Shown: positions 31,355 to 42,869, numbered from the stretch's first letter. The stretch is DNA of 64,000 nt from Limnephilus marmoratus (GCA_917880885.1 OU862928.1:39172962-39236961); one strand, 5' to 3'. Numbers and translations: made by a program. Notes: generated by a model not told the origin, from the letters alone.

Positions 31355-31520
31355 AGGCGGCAGAAGTGAAACCTTCAGAAAACTAAAGGAGAAAAGAGAG
31401 GGGAGGCTACGAAGCACCGCACAAAGAGGAGACCGTTCTCTCATCGGCTAAATCCTAAGTATTTTTCGTTTCATCGAGTTTCAAATCACAACGGTGCTAA
31501 AGAATTTTCACTTCAAAAAT
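31355..31520. mobile_element. Short copy of the GGTAGAAGTGAAACC MITE
   Basis: Contains GGCGGCAGAAGTGAAACC and CAACGGTGCTAAAGAATTTTC. Nested in the hAT-type element 30,467-31,618. Confidence 0.5.
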
Positions 31521-31879
31521 GGTTCGAAATTTATTTTTAGTTTTTTTATTAAGGGGGTCCTTGGAAATTGTGCTTGATATCTTAGGGGTCCATGGCTGAA
31601 AAAGGTTAGGAAACGCTGAGTTAGATAATAAAGAGAGGTAAATATTTCAGTTTCGGGAAATGGAAAATAATTAATTTTAGTAGGTAGTTAATTCTGTAAA
31701 AAGCGAGTAGTTTGACACATTTTCTTCATGCTAGTTTTTTGTTTTTAATTTATTTTAATTAAACCCAAACTGAAAACCTTAGAATCTTTTTTAGTGTATT
31801 TCCTTGGAGGGAAAAATGCTGATAATGGTTAAGTCTTAGCGTCAATTACAACGCACGTACAAGTTTGTCACAACTAACA

Positions 31880-32962
31880 TTGTACCTGTAAAGTCGGGTC
31901 CAAAGCTCGTCATTTGTCTCAATTTGTCTTGATAAAATCATTGACAGTCCCACAACAAGTCAATGATTTTATCAAGTTTGTCAATGTTTCGAGTTTAGTT
32001 GTGCTTCCCGTGTTCGACGGAAAACATTTCCAAAACACTTCATCCCGGGTGAAGCGGGAAGGCAGGCGGGAGTCGGCGGGGGGGTATAATTCATTTAATT
32101 GACAGGAGCCGCGCGGTGTGGTCGTATTTATGGAAGAACAAACCGAACGACTTTTTGAGGTTATGTGTAATGTATAATGAGCGAGCTTAAATAATCACGA
32201 GTTTAAAATATTATTGTACTTACGTAGAATATTATAATAAATATATTTGATAATATAATTATAATATAGTAACAAATATTAACATAATTATTCGGTATCG
32301 AGAAACGCCTGACATATTCTCCGCGCCGCGCGGGAATGTGGATGCGTAACATGTCTTTGTACAGTAATGTACAGTGCCCTTGAAATGATTTTACACAAAA
32401 ACGCAAATTTCATAAACAGCCATACATTGTTATAATGTACTTTATTATTATGTTATGTAGGTACTACTTGTCAAATTGTGTTCACCATGCCAACTTGAAT
32501 AATCAGGAAAGATTTCTGACTAATATCGATTATGGCACGACCTAAAGTTACGAATTTAGAGTGCGTAAATATTTACGTCAAAAACAGAATAATTATAAAT
32601 ATTTGATATTATATTATAATTTTATTATCAAATATATTTATTATAATATTATACGTAGTATAATAATATTTTAAACTCGTGAATATTCCCGCTCATTGCA
32701 CATAATCACAAAAGACGGCCGTTCCGTTAATTCTCCCCACACGACCGCATTGCGCGGCATCTGTCAAAAAATGAATCCCCCCCCCGCTCCGGCCCCCGCC
32801 TGCCTTCCCGCTTCACCCGGGATGGAGTGTTTGGGAAATGTTTTCCGTCGAACATGGAAAGCACAACTAAACTCGAAACAACAAAAGTTGAGAATATTTA
32901 TTGACAAACTTGATAAATTCATTGACTTGTTGTGACAAATGACGAGCTCTGGACCCCGCTTT
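31880..32962. mobile_element. Foldback element, about 1.08 kb
   Basis: Outer arms (TCCAAAGCTCGTCATTTGTC...CTTCATCCCGGGTGAAGCG) return inverted at about 32,790-32,960. A second inner pair around ATTATAATAAATATATTTGA is inverted at 32,225 and 32,620. Mirrored short ORFs arise from the inversion. Confidence 0.7.
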
Positions 32963-33013
32963 AGGTAGGTACCTACTTTAAAATACACAATAATATTATT
33001 GTGATATATATAG

Positions 33014-33432
33014 CGTCGATGACACGTGGCGAGTTTACAAGCTACTATCTGGGAAATTCACTATCTGTTAGTAAACTCGCCCAGTGTCATCGTGTCACTT
33101 GCTAACTAGCAGCAACTAGCAGATTGTTGACAATCTACGAAAAAAAGTTGAAAGGTCGTCAACTTTACTCGCCTACACGCTTGCTCGGCTTGCTCGTGAT
33201 TGGTTTATTTACGTTTCCAACATGGCGTCCGATAAACAGCTGATTTCGACTGTCAAATATATGAAGAATTAGTTCACGCAGGCGTCGTTATTCTTGTTAC
33301 TGGCGCTAAAAGCGACCTCAGTTTCCTACGCTTCTGAGCGAGTGGACAGTTTTGTGTGTCATCATGACAATCTCACTCGCCGATTTACCCGCTTTTAGAT
33401 AGTAGCTTGTAACTCGCCACGTGTCATCGAGG
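33014..33432. mobile_element. MITE with TCGATGACAC ends, copy 1
   Basis: Ends CGATGACACGTGGCGAGTTT and the inverse, including AGCTTGTAACTCGCCACGTG. The left 70 bp forms its own hairpin. A related copy lies at 49,057-49,517. Confidence 0.65.
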
Positions 33433-33668
33433 CTTACGTAATACTATTATTTTTCATTTTAATATAAACTATCGACATTATTTATTGCGAAATTTGCGAT
33501 AAAACTAGATTCTTTAATCGCATTATCCATAAAACAGCAAACTGAACGAACGAGACTCGTATAGGTAGGATAATGCTGTATTATTTTGATGGTGAAATAC
33601 TGACATCTATGAAAATAAATAAAAACTGCAATGATTTTTTTTGGCAATCATATGTTTTTTGGGTGACC

Positions 33669-33892
33669 GGACAACTCAGAAACAACTCAACTCAACACTC
33701 TCTTTTGAAAAGTCATTAAAAGTGATGAAAAAATGTATAAAAAATGGATAGGTTACGTTAGGTTAGGTTGTGTTGTTGCAACCAGTTTTATGTTGTTTTA
33801 TTGTTATTGTGTTGTTGAATAGGTTATGTTACGTTAGTTGTTTTTATGACTTTTAATAGAAGTGTTGAGTTGAGTTGATTCTGAGTTGTCAT
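33669..33892. mobile_element. Short MITE
   Basis: Inverted ends GGACAACTCAGAAACAACTC and, from the right, TGACAACTCAGAATCAACTC. The centre is rich in GGTTAGGTTGTG-like words. Confidence 0.65.
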
Positions 33893-34344
33893 GGAAACGT
33901 TTTTGTTTGAAAATTTGGGTCTCCTGCAACCGTTGGGTCAGGAACACAATGGTTTGTTATCCGTGGCCCTTCCCCAATGTTTTTGGTTTGTCAGATGCTT
34001 TGTAAAACATTTTATCGCAGGAGACCGGCCTCCAACTTACTAATAAACTAAACATCATACCATATCATGGCAGGGGTAAACAGAGAGGATACACCGCCAC
34101 ACATAAATGCTTTAATTAAATACTGAGAATAAACGTATGTTAACCAATGACGTTATATAAGATAAAATGCATAAATATACCTACTAACCCCATAAAATGT
34201 AACGTCACTGATGTTAACTGTTAACCCTTGCTTTCACCGGGCACTTTTTTATGCTAGCTGCAGGGCTGTAAAAAATCTTAGCAGTGTAAAATCATCTAAG
34301 TACCTACTTATAAATAATCTTTTTCGATTTGGTTTTGATGTATA

Positions 34345-34729
34345 CAGGGTGTAATAGGACGTACCCAAGGGATTTTAACCATTGATTTCTGACATTATTT
34401 GGAGTTAAAAATGTAAATGAAATTTTGGTCTCCGGTGACTTTTTCGATGTTTTTTAAATTTATTTTTTCTACAAAAACATTAAAAAAATGGTAGGTGTTG
34501 GACAGTTGGAGGCGGGGTGAGGGGTTGGTCGGTTACTCGGCTGAGTGACCAATGACAACAAGCAGAAGAATTTTTTTTGTTGTTTGAATTTGAAGACAAA
34601 AATTTAAAAAAAAAAATGTCGTCAAAAAAGTCACCGGAGACCAAAATTTCATTTACATTTTTTACTCCAAATATGTTCAGGAATCGCTGGTTAAAATCCC
34701 TCAGGTACGTCCTGTAGTGTTACACCCTG
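34345..34729. mobile_element. TA-flanked MITE with CAGGGTGTAA ends
   Basis: Inverted arms of about 110 bp (CAGGGTGTAA, then TTTGGAGTAAAAAATGTAAATG-like blocks). TA on both sides, as in Tc1/mariner-derived MITEs. A half copy lies at 540-705. Confidence 0.75.
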
Positions 34730-35013
34730 TATTTAGCGTGAAAAATCACAGCATAGCCTAACTTCTTGATAAATCAGTTTCAATTTTTGAAATGAGAAAA
34801 TATTGTAGGTATCATAATATACAGGTACTTTATCGCTTGCCTTAATTCTTCACACAATTGATCCAAATTTTGAAAATGACACTTAAATTCAAAACAAATT
34901 TGAGCTCATTGAACCAGATTTCATGCAAAACCAACTTACGAACATCACAGACATCCGAAATTAGATATTTGATAATATGACATATTAACTTTTTTAGAGT
35001 CAAAATGTATTTT

Positions 35014-35760
35014 TTTTTTTTTTACATTAACACCACACAGGAGGCCCTGAGGGAAATTATTTTCCTAGGGCCTATGTCATCTTTGTAGATGCTGTGTGGA
35101 GGGTCTTTTTGAGGAAAGGAAGGAGTGAACATGGGTCTTGAAGAGACCCATGTTGTAGGAGGGAGGAAACACAGAGGCCGGCAAATCGTTCCACAGCCGA
35201 GCCGTTGAACTCAAGAACGAGTCATAGAAACGACCCGTTCTCATGTGAGTAATGTCAACCGTGTACAAATGTTGGGCGCGTGTTTGGCATGTTTCCCGAC
35301 TATGCACCGGTGCCGAGGGGATCAATGATGCTAGTTCCTCGGAGCATCTTCCATTGTAATACCGGTAGAACAAGGACAGCATTCCCACCTGACGCCTATG
35401 CTCTAAAGATTGCAGTCCGTCTGTTAAGATGGGAGAATCTATCAAACGGACCGCCCGTTTCTGCACAGAGTCAAGGGTTTTTTTTAGGTATTTTGGAGCT
35501 CCAGACCAGAGGTGGCTGCCAAATTCAACCGTGGGGCGCACTTCCGATTTGTACAGGGTTAGCAGTTGGGTACTATTAAAGTATCTGCGGGCCCTGTACA
35601 GTACGCCCAGTTTCTGAGAGGCTAACTTAACTCTGGTTTCGATGGAGCCTCCGTACCTGAGCTGGTCACTTAGAGTTACACCAAGCATATCGATGGAGGT
35701 CCTGTTATTATAAGTGTACCTTATATCGCCACAAATAGAGATAATAGGCATAAAAATCGC
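35014..35760 (-). mobile_element. Abundant LINE, longest 3' copy (RT C-terminal region)
   Basis: An open frame of 224 codons (35,751-35,077) contains LASQKLGVLYRARRYF, VRPTVEFGSHLWSGAPKYL and SVFPPSYNMG, the C-terminal region of a non-LTR reverse transcriptase common in insect genomes. The 3' end is the stretch reading CTCCTGTGTGG...TTAATGTAAAA on the element's strand, with a poly-A tail near 35,025-35,010. It is the best reference copy here for the truncated tails at 7,034, 27,745, 36,700, 40,015 and 52,855. Confidence 0.8.
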
Positions 35761-36050
35761 TTGGCAAACGGAGTTTATAGGTCACGATTTCAAGTGTAAA
35801 AGAGGTTTTTATTTATTTTACGAATAATTTTATAAGAAAGAAAAAGAGTTAATTAATGGAAACTGTCACAGATAATTTTAGCCATAAAAATGATTTTTTT
35901 AAGTTGTTTTTTATATGCGTTCATACCTTAGATAAGAGAAACCTATTATCTGTGGTTCATACCATTGACCTATGATATCACTTGATCGAAGGTTCATACA
36001 TTTCTAACGAAACAAATATTTTTTAGGAGTTTACTTTTATGTTTTTTTAT

Positions 36051-36482
36051 ATTAATTTTTGGGGATCGCTGGCAACGGTTAATATGCACTTTTTTTGAAA
36101 AAACCTTTTGATTCACCTTAATTACATTAAAAGACAACTATTTGCATTGGGGGAAGTGGAAAATATTTCATTCTAAACTTCATTACGTAAAATTAAAATT
36201 AGCTTTCATCTTGTGAGATTGTACGCCAGAATCACAAACCATGTTTTACACAAACCTAGCGTAGCCGCTAAACTACTTGAAAACTGGGATGTTTTTCTTG
36301 CCTTGACGCGAGTAGGCGTTATAAAGGGGCACTTTCTTTTGTATCACAAAACATGTTACACAAAAATATTTTCCACTTCCCCCAATGCAAATAGTTGTCT
36401 TTTAATGTAATTAAGGTGAATCAAAAGATTTTTTCAAAAAAAAGTGCGTATTAACCGTTGCCAGCGATCCCCAAAATTTACC
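36051..36482. mobile_element. GG-end MITE, family E copy 1 (8-bp duplication TTTTTTAT)
   Basis: 432 bp with about 110-bp inverted arms (GGGGATCGCTGGCAACGGTT). One end begins AT, the other GG. TTTTTTAT at 36,043-36,050 and 36,483-36,490. The centre carries the CTAGCGTAGCCGCTAAAC module. Confidence 0.8.
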
Positions 36483-36699
36483 TTTTTTATAAAATCATTA
36501 ATAATTTTATTTTAATTCTGCTCAAGGGAAACAGTAGGAAAAACATCAATTTATACAAATCATATTTTTTTTGTATTTATAATATAAAGGGATTTGTAGT
36601 AAAGATTAATTAAAAATAGTGATTTATCATTAATCTTTGCCTTAAGTCGAAAATATTTGACACTTCAATCTTATCCAGTAGCGTAGCGAGGGGGGGCGG

Positions 36700-36915
36700 G
36701 GTGGGCTTCTCAGGTATTTTGGGGATTCAGACCGGAGGTGGCTGCCAAATTCAACAGGGTTAGCAATTGTGTACTACTAAATTATCTGTGGGCCCTGTAC
36801 AATAAGCCCAGCTTCTGAGAGGCTAACTTAACTCTGGCTTCGATGGAGCTCCCATATCTGAGCTGGTCACATAGAGTTACACCAAGCATATCAATGGAGG
36901 ACCTGTTCAGAAGAT
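36700..36915 (-). mobile_element. Internal fragment of the abundant LINE
   Basis: Corresponds to the part of the reference copy between GVTLSDQLRYGGS and VRPTVEFGSHLW, with deletions. It lacks the 3' tail, so it is probably a broken older insertion. Confidence 0.6.
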
Positions 36916-37329
36916 TGCTTCCGTTCCGTGTATTTGAGATATCGGCGACCCATTATGTATTACTATTTATTTGGGCGAAATTGTTAGAAAAGTTACGAGC
37001 TGAAATGGAAGGGATTGTAAATGGATGTTGGTAAATAAATAAAAGAAATAGTATAATCATTAAATGTACGAATAATAATAATTTTTTTATTGACATTCTA
37101 TTAGCTTTGCGATAAACACTTCTCTTTTTCTAAATTACAATGCATGCACAATAAAATAAAGGAATAGGTAAGAAACAAACATATAAAAAATACTAGGAAC
37201 TAAATCTATAAAATAGTAAAAACGCTTTCATTGTCGATCTATTATGTTTTTGATAATTATCGTCTTGTTTTAAACATCACAAGTACATTTCTCCCATGAA
37301 GATTTAAGAGATAAGATATGAGTAGACAG

Positions 37330-37807
37330 ATCTTACACCCGTATGCATAGTCGGTTCCTCGAGATTTCCTCCACTCGACTCAACCTCGACTCAACCTCAA
37401 GGATAAATTCGGTATGCAGAACTGAAAAAACTATCCTCGACTTGAGCAAATTCCTCAGTCAAGTCGAGTAATGAACTGTCAAACTCAAGGTACGTCGCGA
37501 TCTACCTTGAGGTCTCCTCGAAGCTTGTTGAAGACAGCCCATAGCTGAAAAAAGTGAACCATAAATATATTCTTTACAAATATTTAAATATTTAATTAAA
37601 CATTCTCTACAGTTTGCCAGCATAATAAGAAATTTAATGACGTCATTCCTTCACTCAACCTCAACTCGACTTACTGGAGGTTCCTCACTGGAGGGTAAAG
37701 CCGTAACTGAGCATACTGATTTCAAGGAAGTTTTTAAGATTTCCTTGAGGTGACCTCGACTAAGGTCGAGTGGAGGAGGTCTCGAGGAACCTACTATGCA
37801 TACGGGT
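37330..37807. mobile_element. MITE with ACCCGTATGCATAG ends, first of a tandem pair
   Basis: Inverted ends ACCCGTATGCATAGTCGGTT and its reverse complement. The interior has many CTCGAC/GTCGAG words. The next copy starts 13 bp further on. Confidence 0.7.
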
Positions 37808-37819
37808 GTTAGGCACTAA

Positions 37820-38281
37820 TACCCGTATGCATAGTCGGTTCCTCGAGATTTCCTCCACTCGACTCAACCTCAAGGATAAATTCGGTATGCAGAACTGAAA
37901 AAACTATCCTCGACTTGAGCAAATTCCTCAGTCGAGTCGAGTAATGAACTGTCAAACTCAAGGTACGTCGCGATCTACCTTGAGGACTCCTCGAAGCTTG
38001 TTGAAGACAGCCCATAGCTGAAAAAAGTGAACCATAAATATATTCTTTACAAATATTTAAATATTTAATTAAACATTCTCTACATTTACCAGCATAAAAA
38101 TAAGAAATTTAATGACGTCATTCCTTCACTCAACCTCAACTCGACTTACTGGAGGTTCCTCACTGGAGGGTGAAGCCGTAACTGGGCATACTGATTTCAA
38201 TGAAGTTTTTAAGATTTCCTTGAGGTGACCTCGACTAAGGTCGAGTGGAGGAGGTCTCGAGGAAACGACTATGCATACGGG
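37820..38281. mobile_element. MITE with ACCCGTATGCATAG ends, second of a tandem pair
   Basis: Nearly the same sequence as 37,330-37,807 and same orientation, except for loss of a 12-bp repeat near the left end. GCACTAA flanks both sides. Confidence 0.7.
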
Positions 38282-38861
38282 CACTAAATGTACAAAAAAA
38301 GTTTTTATTGTCATTCTATTTATTATGTTTTAAAAAAAATTGTCTTGTTTTAAATGTCAGATATGCCACCAGTATAATTATTACAGAAAGATAAGGAATT
38401 AGGTGAAGGTAGATAAACGCAGTGATTCGATCTGCCGACATTTCCCCCTGAAACGATATTTACTATAAAATTAAAAATTTTTGTGCATTATTTACCAACT
38501 TCAAACGTAAAATCATCTTCAAAAATACCCTTAATGATAAGTTGGTATGAATATCAAACAAATTTATACAATGTCGATTTTTTTGTACTTATGCGCTGGT
38601 ATCAAAGATATTGAAATATAAGAAATATGCTTCCGCAGTTTTTATATTTATTATATTTTTCTGTGTGGGACTGCGCTTCCGGGTGTTGCCGATATTGTTT
38701 ACCAATTAACGAATAAACTACTGGAACGAATAAACTAAATGAATGAATTCTTTCCGTATTCAAAATATATTGTTAACCAATACTAATGCACACCTTCAAA
38801 AAAATCTATGAAATGAACAAATTCTCAAATTAGGTTTAATAAATAAAAACAGTTTAATTTT

Positions 38862-39073
38862 TCATTATTTGTTATTGGGTTGTTATGCCGTGTTGTGCTA
38901 CCTCCTCCTTTAGCCAACGTTTCGGACAGCGTTACAGTGTCCATTATCAGAGCAGATGTGAGACACATTCGTGAGGGCAGTTGGCTAAAGGAGGAGGTAG
39001 CGCAACACGTCGTAACACCCCAAAAATAAATAACGAAAATACTTTTGGCCGTGAAAATCTAAAACCATATCAG
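38862..39073. mobile_element. Shorter copy of the same retroposon, 13-bp target duplication
   Basis: Flanked by ACAGTTTAATTTT at 38,849-38,861 and 39,074-39,086. Same arms (GCTACCTCCTCCTTTAGCC) and same right tail as 39,220-39,638. The hammerhead-like core here is CTGATAA, a mutated version. Confidence 0.6.
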
Positions 39074-39219
39074 ACAGTTTAATTTTGGTTGCAATGACCT
39101 GTTAAATTATACACATTTAATTTTGATTTATAAAAAAAACATGAAAAATTTGCTTTAGGAAGGCAAAATACGTTTTCAAGATCGAAAAAGATAATTGCTG
39201 AACTATCTTCCCTATTTTT

Positions 39220-39638
39220 GTTATTAGTTTTTGGGGTATTATGCCGTGTTGCGCTACCTCCTTCTTTAGCCAACGTTTCGGACAGCGTTGCAGTGTCCAT
39301 CATCAGGGCAGAAATCCTATAAATATTAATAGAGACGACGGAGCTAAGCTCAATAGTTCTTGGTATCCGGTAATTGACGGTTACATCAAGGCTAAACGCA
39401 AAAAAACATATTGAAGTATATTGTAGCGCCTGCTCGTAGAGGAGTGGAGCTGGCGACACGGTATCGCTCCTAAGTAGATAAGTACAAACATCACCCCTAA
39501 CTATTACACATCTGCCCTGATGATGGACACTGTAACGCTGTCCGAAACGTTGGCTAAAGAAGGAGGTAGCGCAACACGGCATAATACCCCAAAAACTAAT
39601 AACAAAAATATTTTTGGCCGTGAAAATTAAAATCGTAT
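39220..39638. mobile_element. Inverted-repeat retroposon with hammerhead-like core and 17-bp target duplication
   Basis: Flanked by CTATCTTCCCTATTTTT at 39,203-39,219 and 39,639-39,655. The roughly 100-bp arms are inverted; the right arm has CTGATGA (39,517-39,523), stem GGACA/TGTCC and GAAAC (39,544-39,548). A short unpaired right tail TTTTGGCCGTGAAAAT follows, as in the neighbour copy at 38,862. Confidence 0.65.
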
Positions 39639-40014
39639 CTATCTTCCCTATTTTTCCTGTCCTCATTTCTTTCTTCGTTGCCGATTTCCTTTCTTTTTAA
39701 ATGCTCCTCATGCTGCATTCGTTTTACAGCTGTAAGGTTTGCAATCATTTTAAACTCTGAGCACATTAATATCACAAAAATTTTTTTTTGGCTGGTGAAA
39801 AGATAAATTAAACCGTTCGTTGAACCCTTTTTTGTTGATATTTTCCTTAACTGGTAGGGAAAAAAACCATTTTGTACATAATATCAAACATTTTTCGAAT
39901 GCTTAAAAAACTATCATTGAAAAAGAAGATAACACTAATAATCTAAACGAAAATATGTAAGAGAACAAGACACAGAAAAACAGAAAAGAGATAATGGTCA
40001 CAACACATATCACA

Positions 40015-40236
40015 ACGGGTCGTTTCTATGACTCGTTCTTGAGTTCAACGGCTCGGCTGTGGAACGATTTGCCGGCCTCTGTGTTTCCTCCCTCCTACAA
40101 CATGGGTCTCTTCAAGACCCATGTTCACTCCTTCCTTTCCTCAAAAAGACCCTCCACACAGCTCCAAAGATGACATGAGGAAAATAATTTCCCTCAGGGC
40201 CTCCTGTGTGGTGTTAATGTAAAAAAAAAAAAAAAA
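40015..40236 (+). mobile_element. Short tail of the abundant LINE
   Basis: Begins in the GRFYDSFLSS block and ends TGTGTGGTGTTAATGTAAAA with A(16). A tRNA-like SINE head on the opposite strand follows directly. Confidence 0.75.
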
Positions 40237-40320
40237 CTGGGACTCGAACCCAGAACCTCTCATCTAACCGGGACGTGCGCTTTTACCAACTCACACATTG
40301 CCATCTTCCGTCAAACCGTC
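40237..40320 (-). mobile_element. tRNA-like SINE head (candidate)
   Basis: On the minus strand: GAGTTGGTAAAAGCGC (A-box-like) and a T-arm CTGGG-TTCGAGT-CCCAG with five perfect pairs, followed by a T-run. Acceptor stem and D-stem pairing are poor, so it is more likely a SINE head or pseudo-tRNA. Confidence 0.45.
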
Positions 40321-40468
40321 ATAATTGTCAGTCACATATTTTCAAATTTTAGAATTAACAGTTTAATCGAATAATTTTTCCATATCTTCTTCAATGATAT
40401 ATGTATTACATTGGTGGGAATAATCTTCAAAAGTGATAAAAATAGAGTCGTTCTTATAATAAATTGAA

Positions 40469-41170
40469 CTTAGAAAACTGTCTAAATATTCTCGTTTTGA
40501 TGTGCTTCTGCAATAGTGGGATTCAATTCTAGCGAAGTAGTTAATATCTTCTTTAATCTCTTCCATCTTCTCTGTACTAGTGCTTTTGTGGCCTCTCTTT
40601 TTCGAATACTTAGAAAACTGTCTAAATATTCTCGTTTTGATGTGCTTCTGCAATAGTGGAATTCAATTTTAGCGAAGGAGTTAATATCTTCTTTAATCCC
40701 TTCCATCTACTCTACACTAGTGCTTTTGTGGCCTCTCTTTTTCAAATATGTATGTACTTAGAAAACTGTCTAAATACTCTCGTTTTGATGTGCTTCTGTA
40801 ATAGTGAGATTCAATTCTAGCAAAGGAGTTAATATCTTCTTTAATCTCTTCTATCTTCTCTATACTAGTGCTTTTGTGGCCTCTCTTTTTCAAATACTTA
40901 GAAAACTGTCTAAATATTCTCGTTTCGTTGTGCTTCTGCAATAGTGGGATTCAATTCTAGCGAAGGAGTTAATATCTTCTATAATCTCTTCTATCTTCTT
41001 TATACTAGTGCTTTTGTGGCCTCTCTTTGTCGAATACTTAGAAAAATGTCTTAATATTCCCGTTTTGATGTGCTTCTGCAATAGTGGGATTCAATTCTAG
41101 CGAAGGAGTTAATATCTTCTTTAATCTCTTCTATCTTCTCTATACTAGTGCTTTTGTGACCTCTCTTCCC
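40469..41170. repeat. 140-bp tandem repeat, five units, derived from an ORF fragment
   Basis: Units start at 40,469, 40,609, 40,757, 40,897 and 41,037 (140, 148, 140, 140 bp). On the minus strand each encodes INSFARIESHYCRSTSKREY-like residues. Because 140 is not a multiple of three, consecutive units fall in different frames, so the array is not one protein. Confidence 0.82.
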
Positions 41171-41193
41171 TTTAGCTGGAGATCGCGCGAGAC

Positions 41194-41411
41194 CAGTGGT
41201 TCCCAAACTCTTTTGGCCCACGGATCCCTTTTGTCCCATCCCATTACGCTACCTTTATTGTGGAGTGGGCGGTAGGCAAAAAAGGTTAAGAATCTAGCGC
41301 GGACCCCCTAGCGTTGTTCAGGGACCCCAACTCAATTTTAATTTTTCATGGACCCCATGAATGATCCTGGGGACCCCTGGGGGTCCGTACGCACCACATT
41401 GGGAACCACTG
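41194..41411. mobile_element. hAT MITE
   Basis: 218 bp with ends CAGTGGTTCCCAA and TTGGGAACCACTG. The flanks CGCGAGAC (41,186-41,193) and CGCTAGAC (41,412-41,419) differ at one base. The inside is rich in GGACCCC-like segments and has no ORF. Confidence 0.8.
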
Positions 41412-41973
41412 CGCTAGACCAATAGATGTTTTCCATGTTGCATGAAAGTAATAAATATTTTTGTACGAAATATCCGAACGCGAATTGTGTTTTCTGCTAG
41501 TTGCATTTTCAGTTCTTTTTCAGTCAGCTTCAAGTCGTTGGGTACATTTTTCATTAAAAAAATTGTTTTTGCTGTCAGATAAACTATAAAAGATATCTAT
41601 ACCTAATTATTTCCTGGTCTGCCTGACAAAAGTGTTCAGAACACTTTAAGTGGCATGTTAAAGACCATTGACCGTCTCTGCTGCGTGAATATTACCTTTT
41701 TTATCGACACATTCATGTCCAGTCTCCCTAAGCGGTTTTATTTAGTTATTGTTCTATGTTTTTGGATTTGATTTTCGTTTCCTTGTCGACGATTGATTTT
41801 CTGGTGCCATTATCACAATGTCCTTATCAACGGGGAAGACAATTCAATAATTTAAACACACAACAGCTTTGTCATCATCGCCTGCTGCAATATCAACGTT
41901 CAAAACTTTGTCAACTCTGCAACAAACAAAAAATAAAATAATGGTTAGAATTTACCTTTACCATTCTTTCATG

Positions 41974-42832
41974 GGTATATTTTTGGGATTAGTGTCCATG
42001 GCTATTACGAATAATTTTTAGAAAAAAACTTTAGATTCGCCTTAATCACTATAAAAGGAAACTTTTTGCATCACGGCCGGCGGAAAATAATGCACTTTCA
42101 ATTTCGTTAAATAAAATTTCACTTCGCGAACTGATACTACGACAGCCCGCCCGCCATTTTGTTACTGTTATGTTGGTATCCCTGACCTGATACAAACAAG
42201 AGCTAGATACAATTGTAGCCGACTTCGTGGGATACATAATAAGGCGCGTAATTATGAAATTTATCTAGCGGGCTTGTGTATGTTATCTTTACTTTAAAAA
42301 ACAGCCTACATTTTTAAATGGTTTGTCTGGCAAAGCAGGGTTTGTCTAGCGGGATTGTGTATGTTATCTTTACTTTAAAAAACAGCCTACGTTTTTGAAT
42401 GGTTTGTCTGGCAAAGCAGGGTTTGTGTAGCGGGCTTGTGTATATTATCTTTATTTTAAAAACATCCCAGGATTTGAATGGTTTGTCTCCATTCCAGTGC
42501 CTGATTAGATGTTCGTTTACATTATATTATTAATTCTGTTTTTCATAATTATGCGCCTTATTATGTATCCCACGAAGTCGGCTACAATCGTATCTAGCTC
42601 TTGTTTGTATCAGGTCAGGGATATCAACATAACAGTGACAAAATGGCGGGTGGGCTGTCGTAGTATCGGTTCGCGAAGTGAAATTTTATTTAACGACATT
42701 GAAAATTAAAATGCATTATTTTCCGCCAGCCGTGATGCAAAAAGTTTCCTTTTATAGTGATTAAGGCGAATCTAAAGTTTTTTTCCAAAAATTATTCGTA
42801 ATAGCCATGGACACTAATCCCAAAAAATTACC
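41974..42832. mobile_element. GG-end MITE, family F (8-bp duplication CTTTCATG)
   Basis: 859 bp, arms of about 270 bp inverted, starting GGTATATTTTTGGGATT and GGTAATTTTTTGGGATT. CTTTCATG at 41,966-41,973 and 42,833-42,840. Between the arms (about 42,262-42,486) a 72-78 bp module is repeated three times in tandem. Mirrored short ORFs in the arms are a by-product of the inversion. Confidence 0.82.
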
Positions 42833-42869
42833 CTTTCATGTAAATGACACATGAAAAATTAGGTTATTT

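Larger units (their letters stand above)
30467..31618. mobile_element. hAT-type element with perfect 8-bp target duplication
   Basis: Ends CAGTGTCTCTTAAC (30,467) and GTTAGGAAACGCTG (31,618) are imperfect inverted repeats, flanked by AGTTAGAT at 30,459-30,466 and 31,619-31,626. No transposase was found; the inside holds a LINE fragment and a small MITE. Confidence 0.75.

Noticed and set aside
33918..34026. Hairpin GGTCTCCTGC ... GCAGGAGACC as a regulatory site
   Set aside because: A 110-bp inverted pair with no neighbouring gene; more likely a small repeat, and no second copy was seen to support it.
39079..39666. 195-codon minus-strand ORF
   Set aside because: It runs across the inverted-repeat retroposon 39,220-39,638 and its duplications; the open frame is a by-product of the inverted arms.
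40237..40320. Functional tRNA gene
   Set aside because: The T-arm is good but acceptor and D stems do not pair; more likely a SINE head.
42049..42709. Two short ORFs encoding nearly the same peptide on opposite strands
   Set aside because: They lie in the inverted arms of MITE family F, so the identity is structural, not a duplicated gene.
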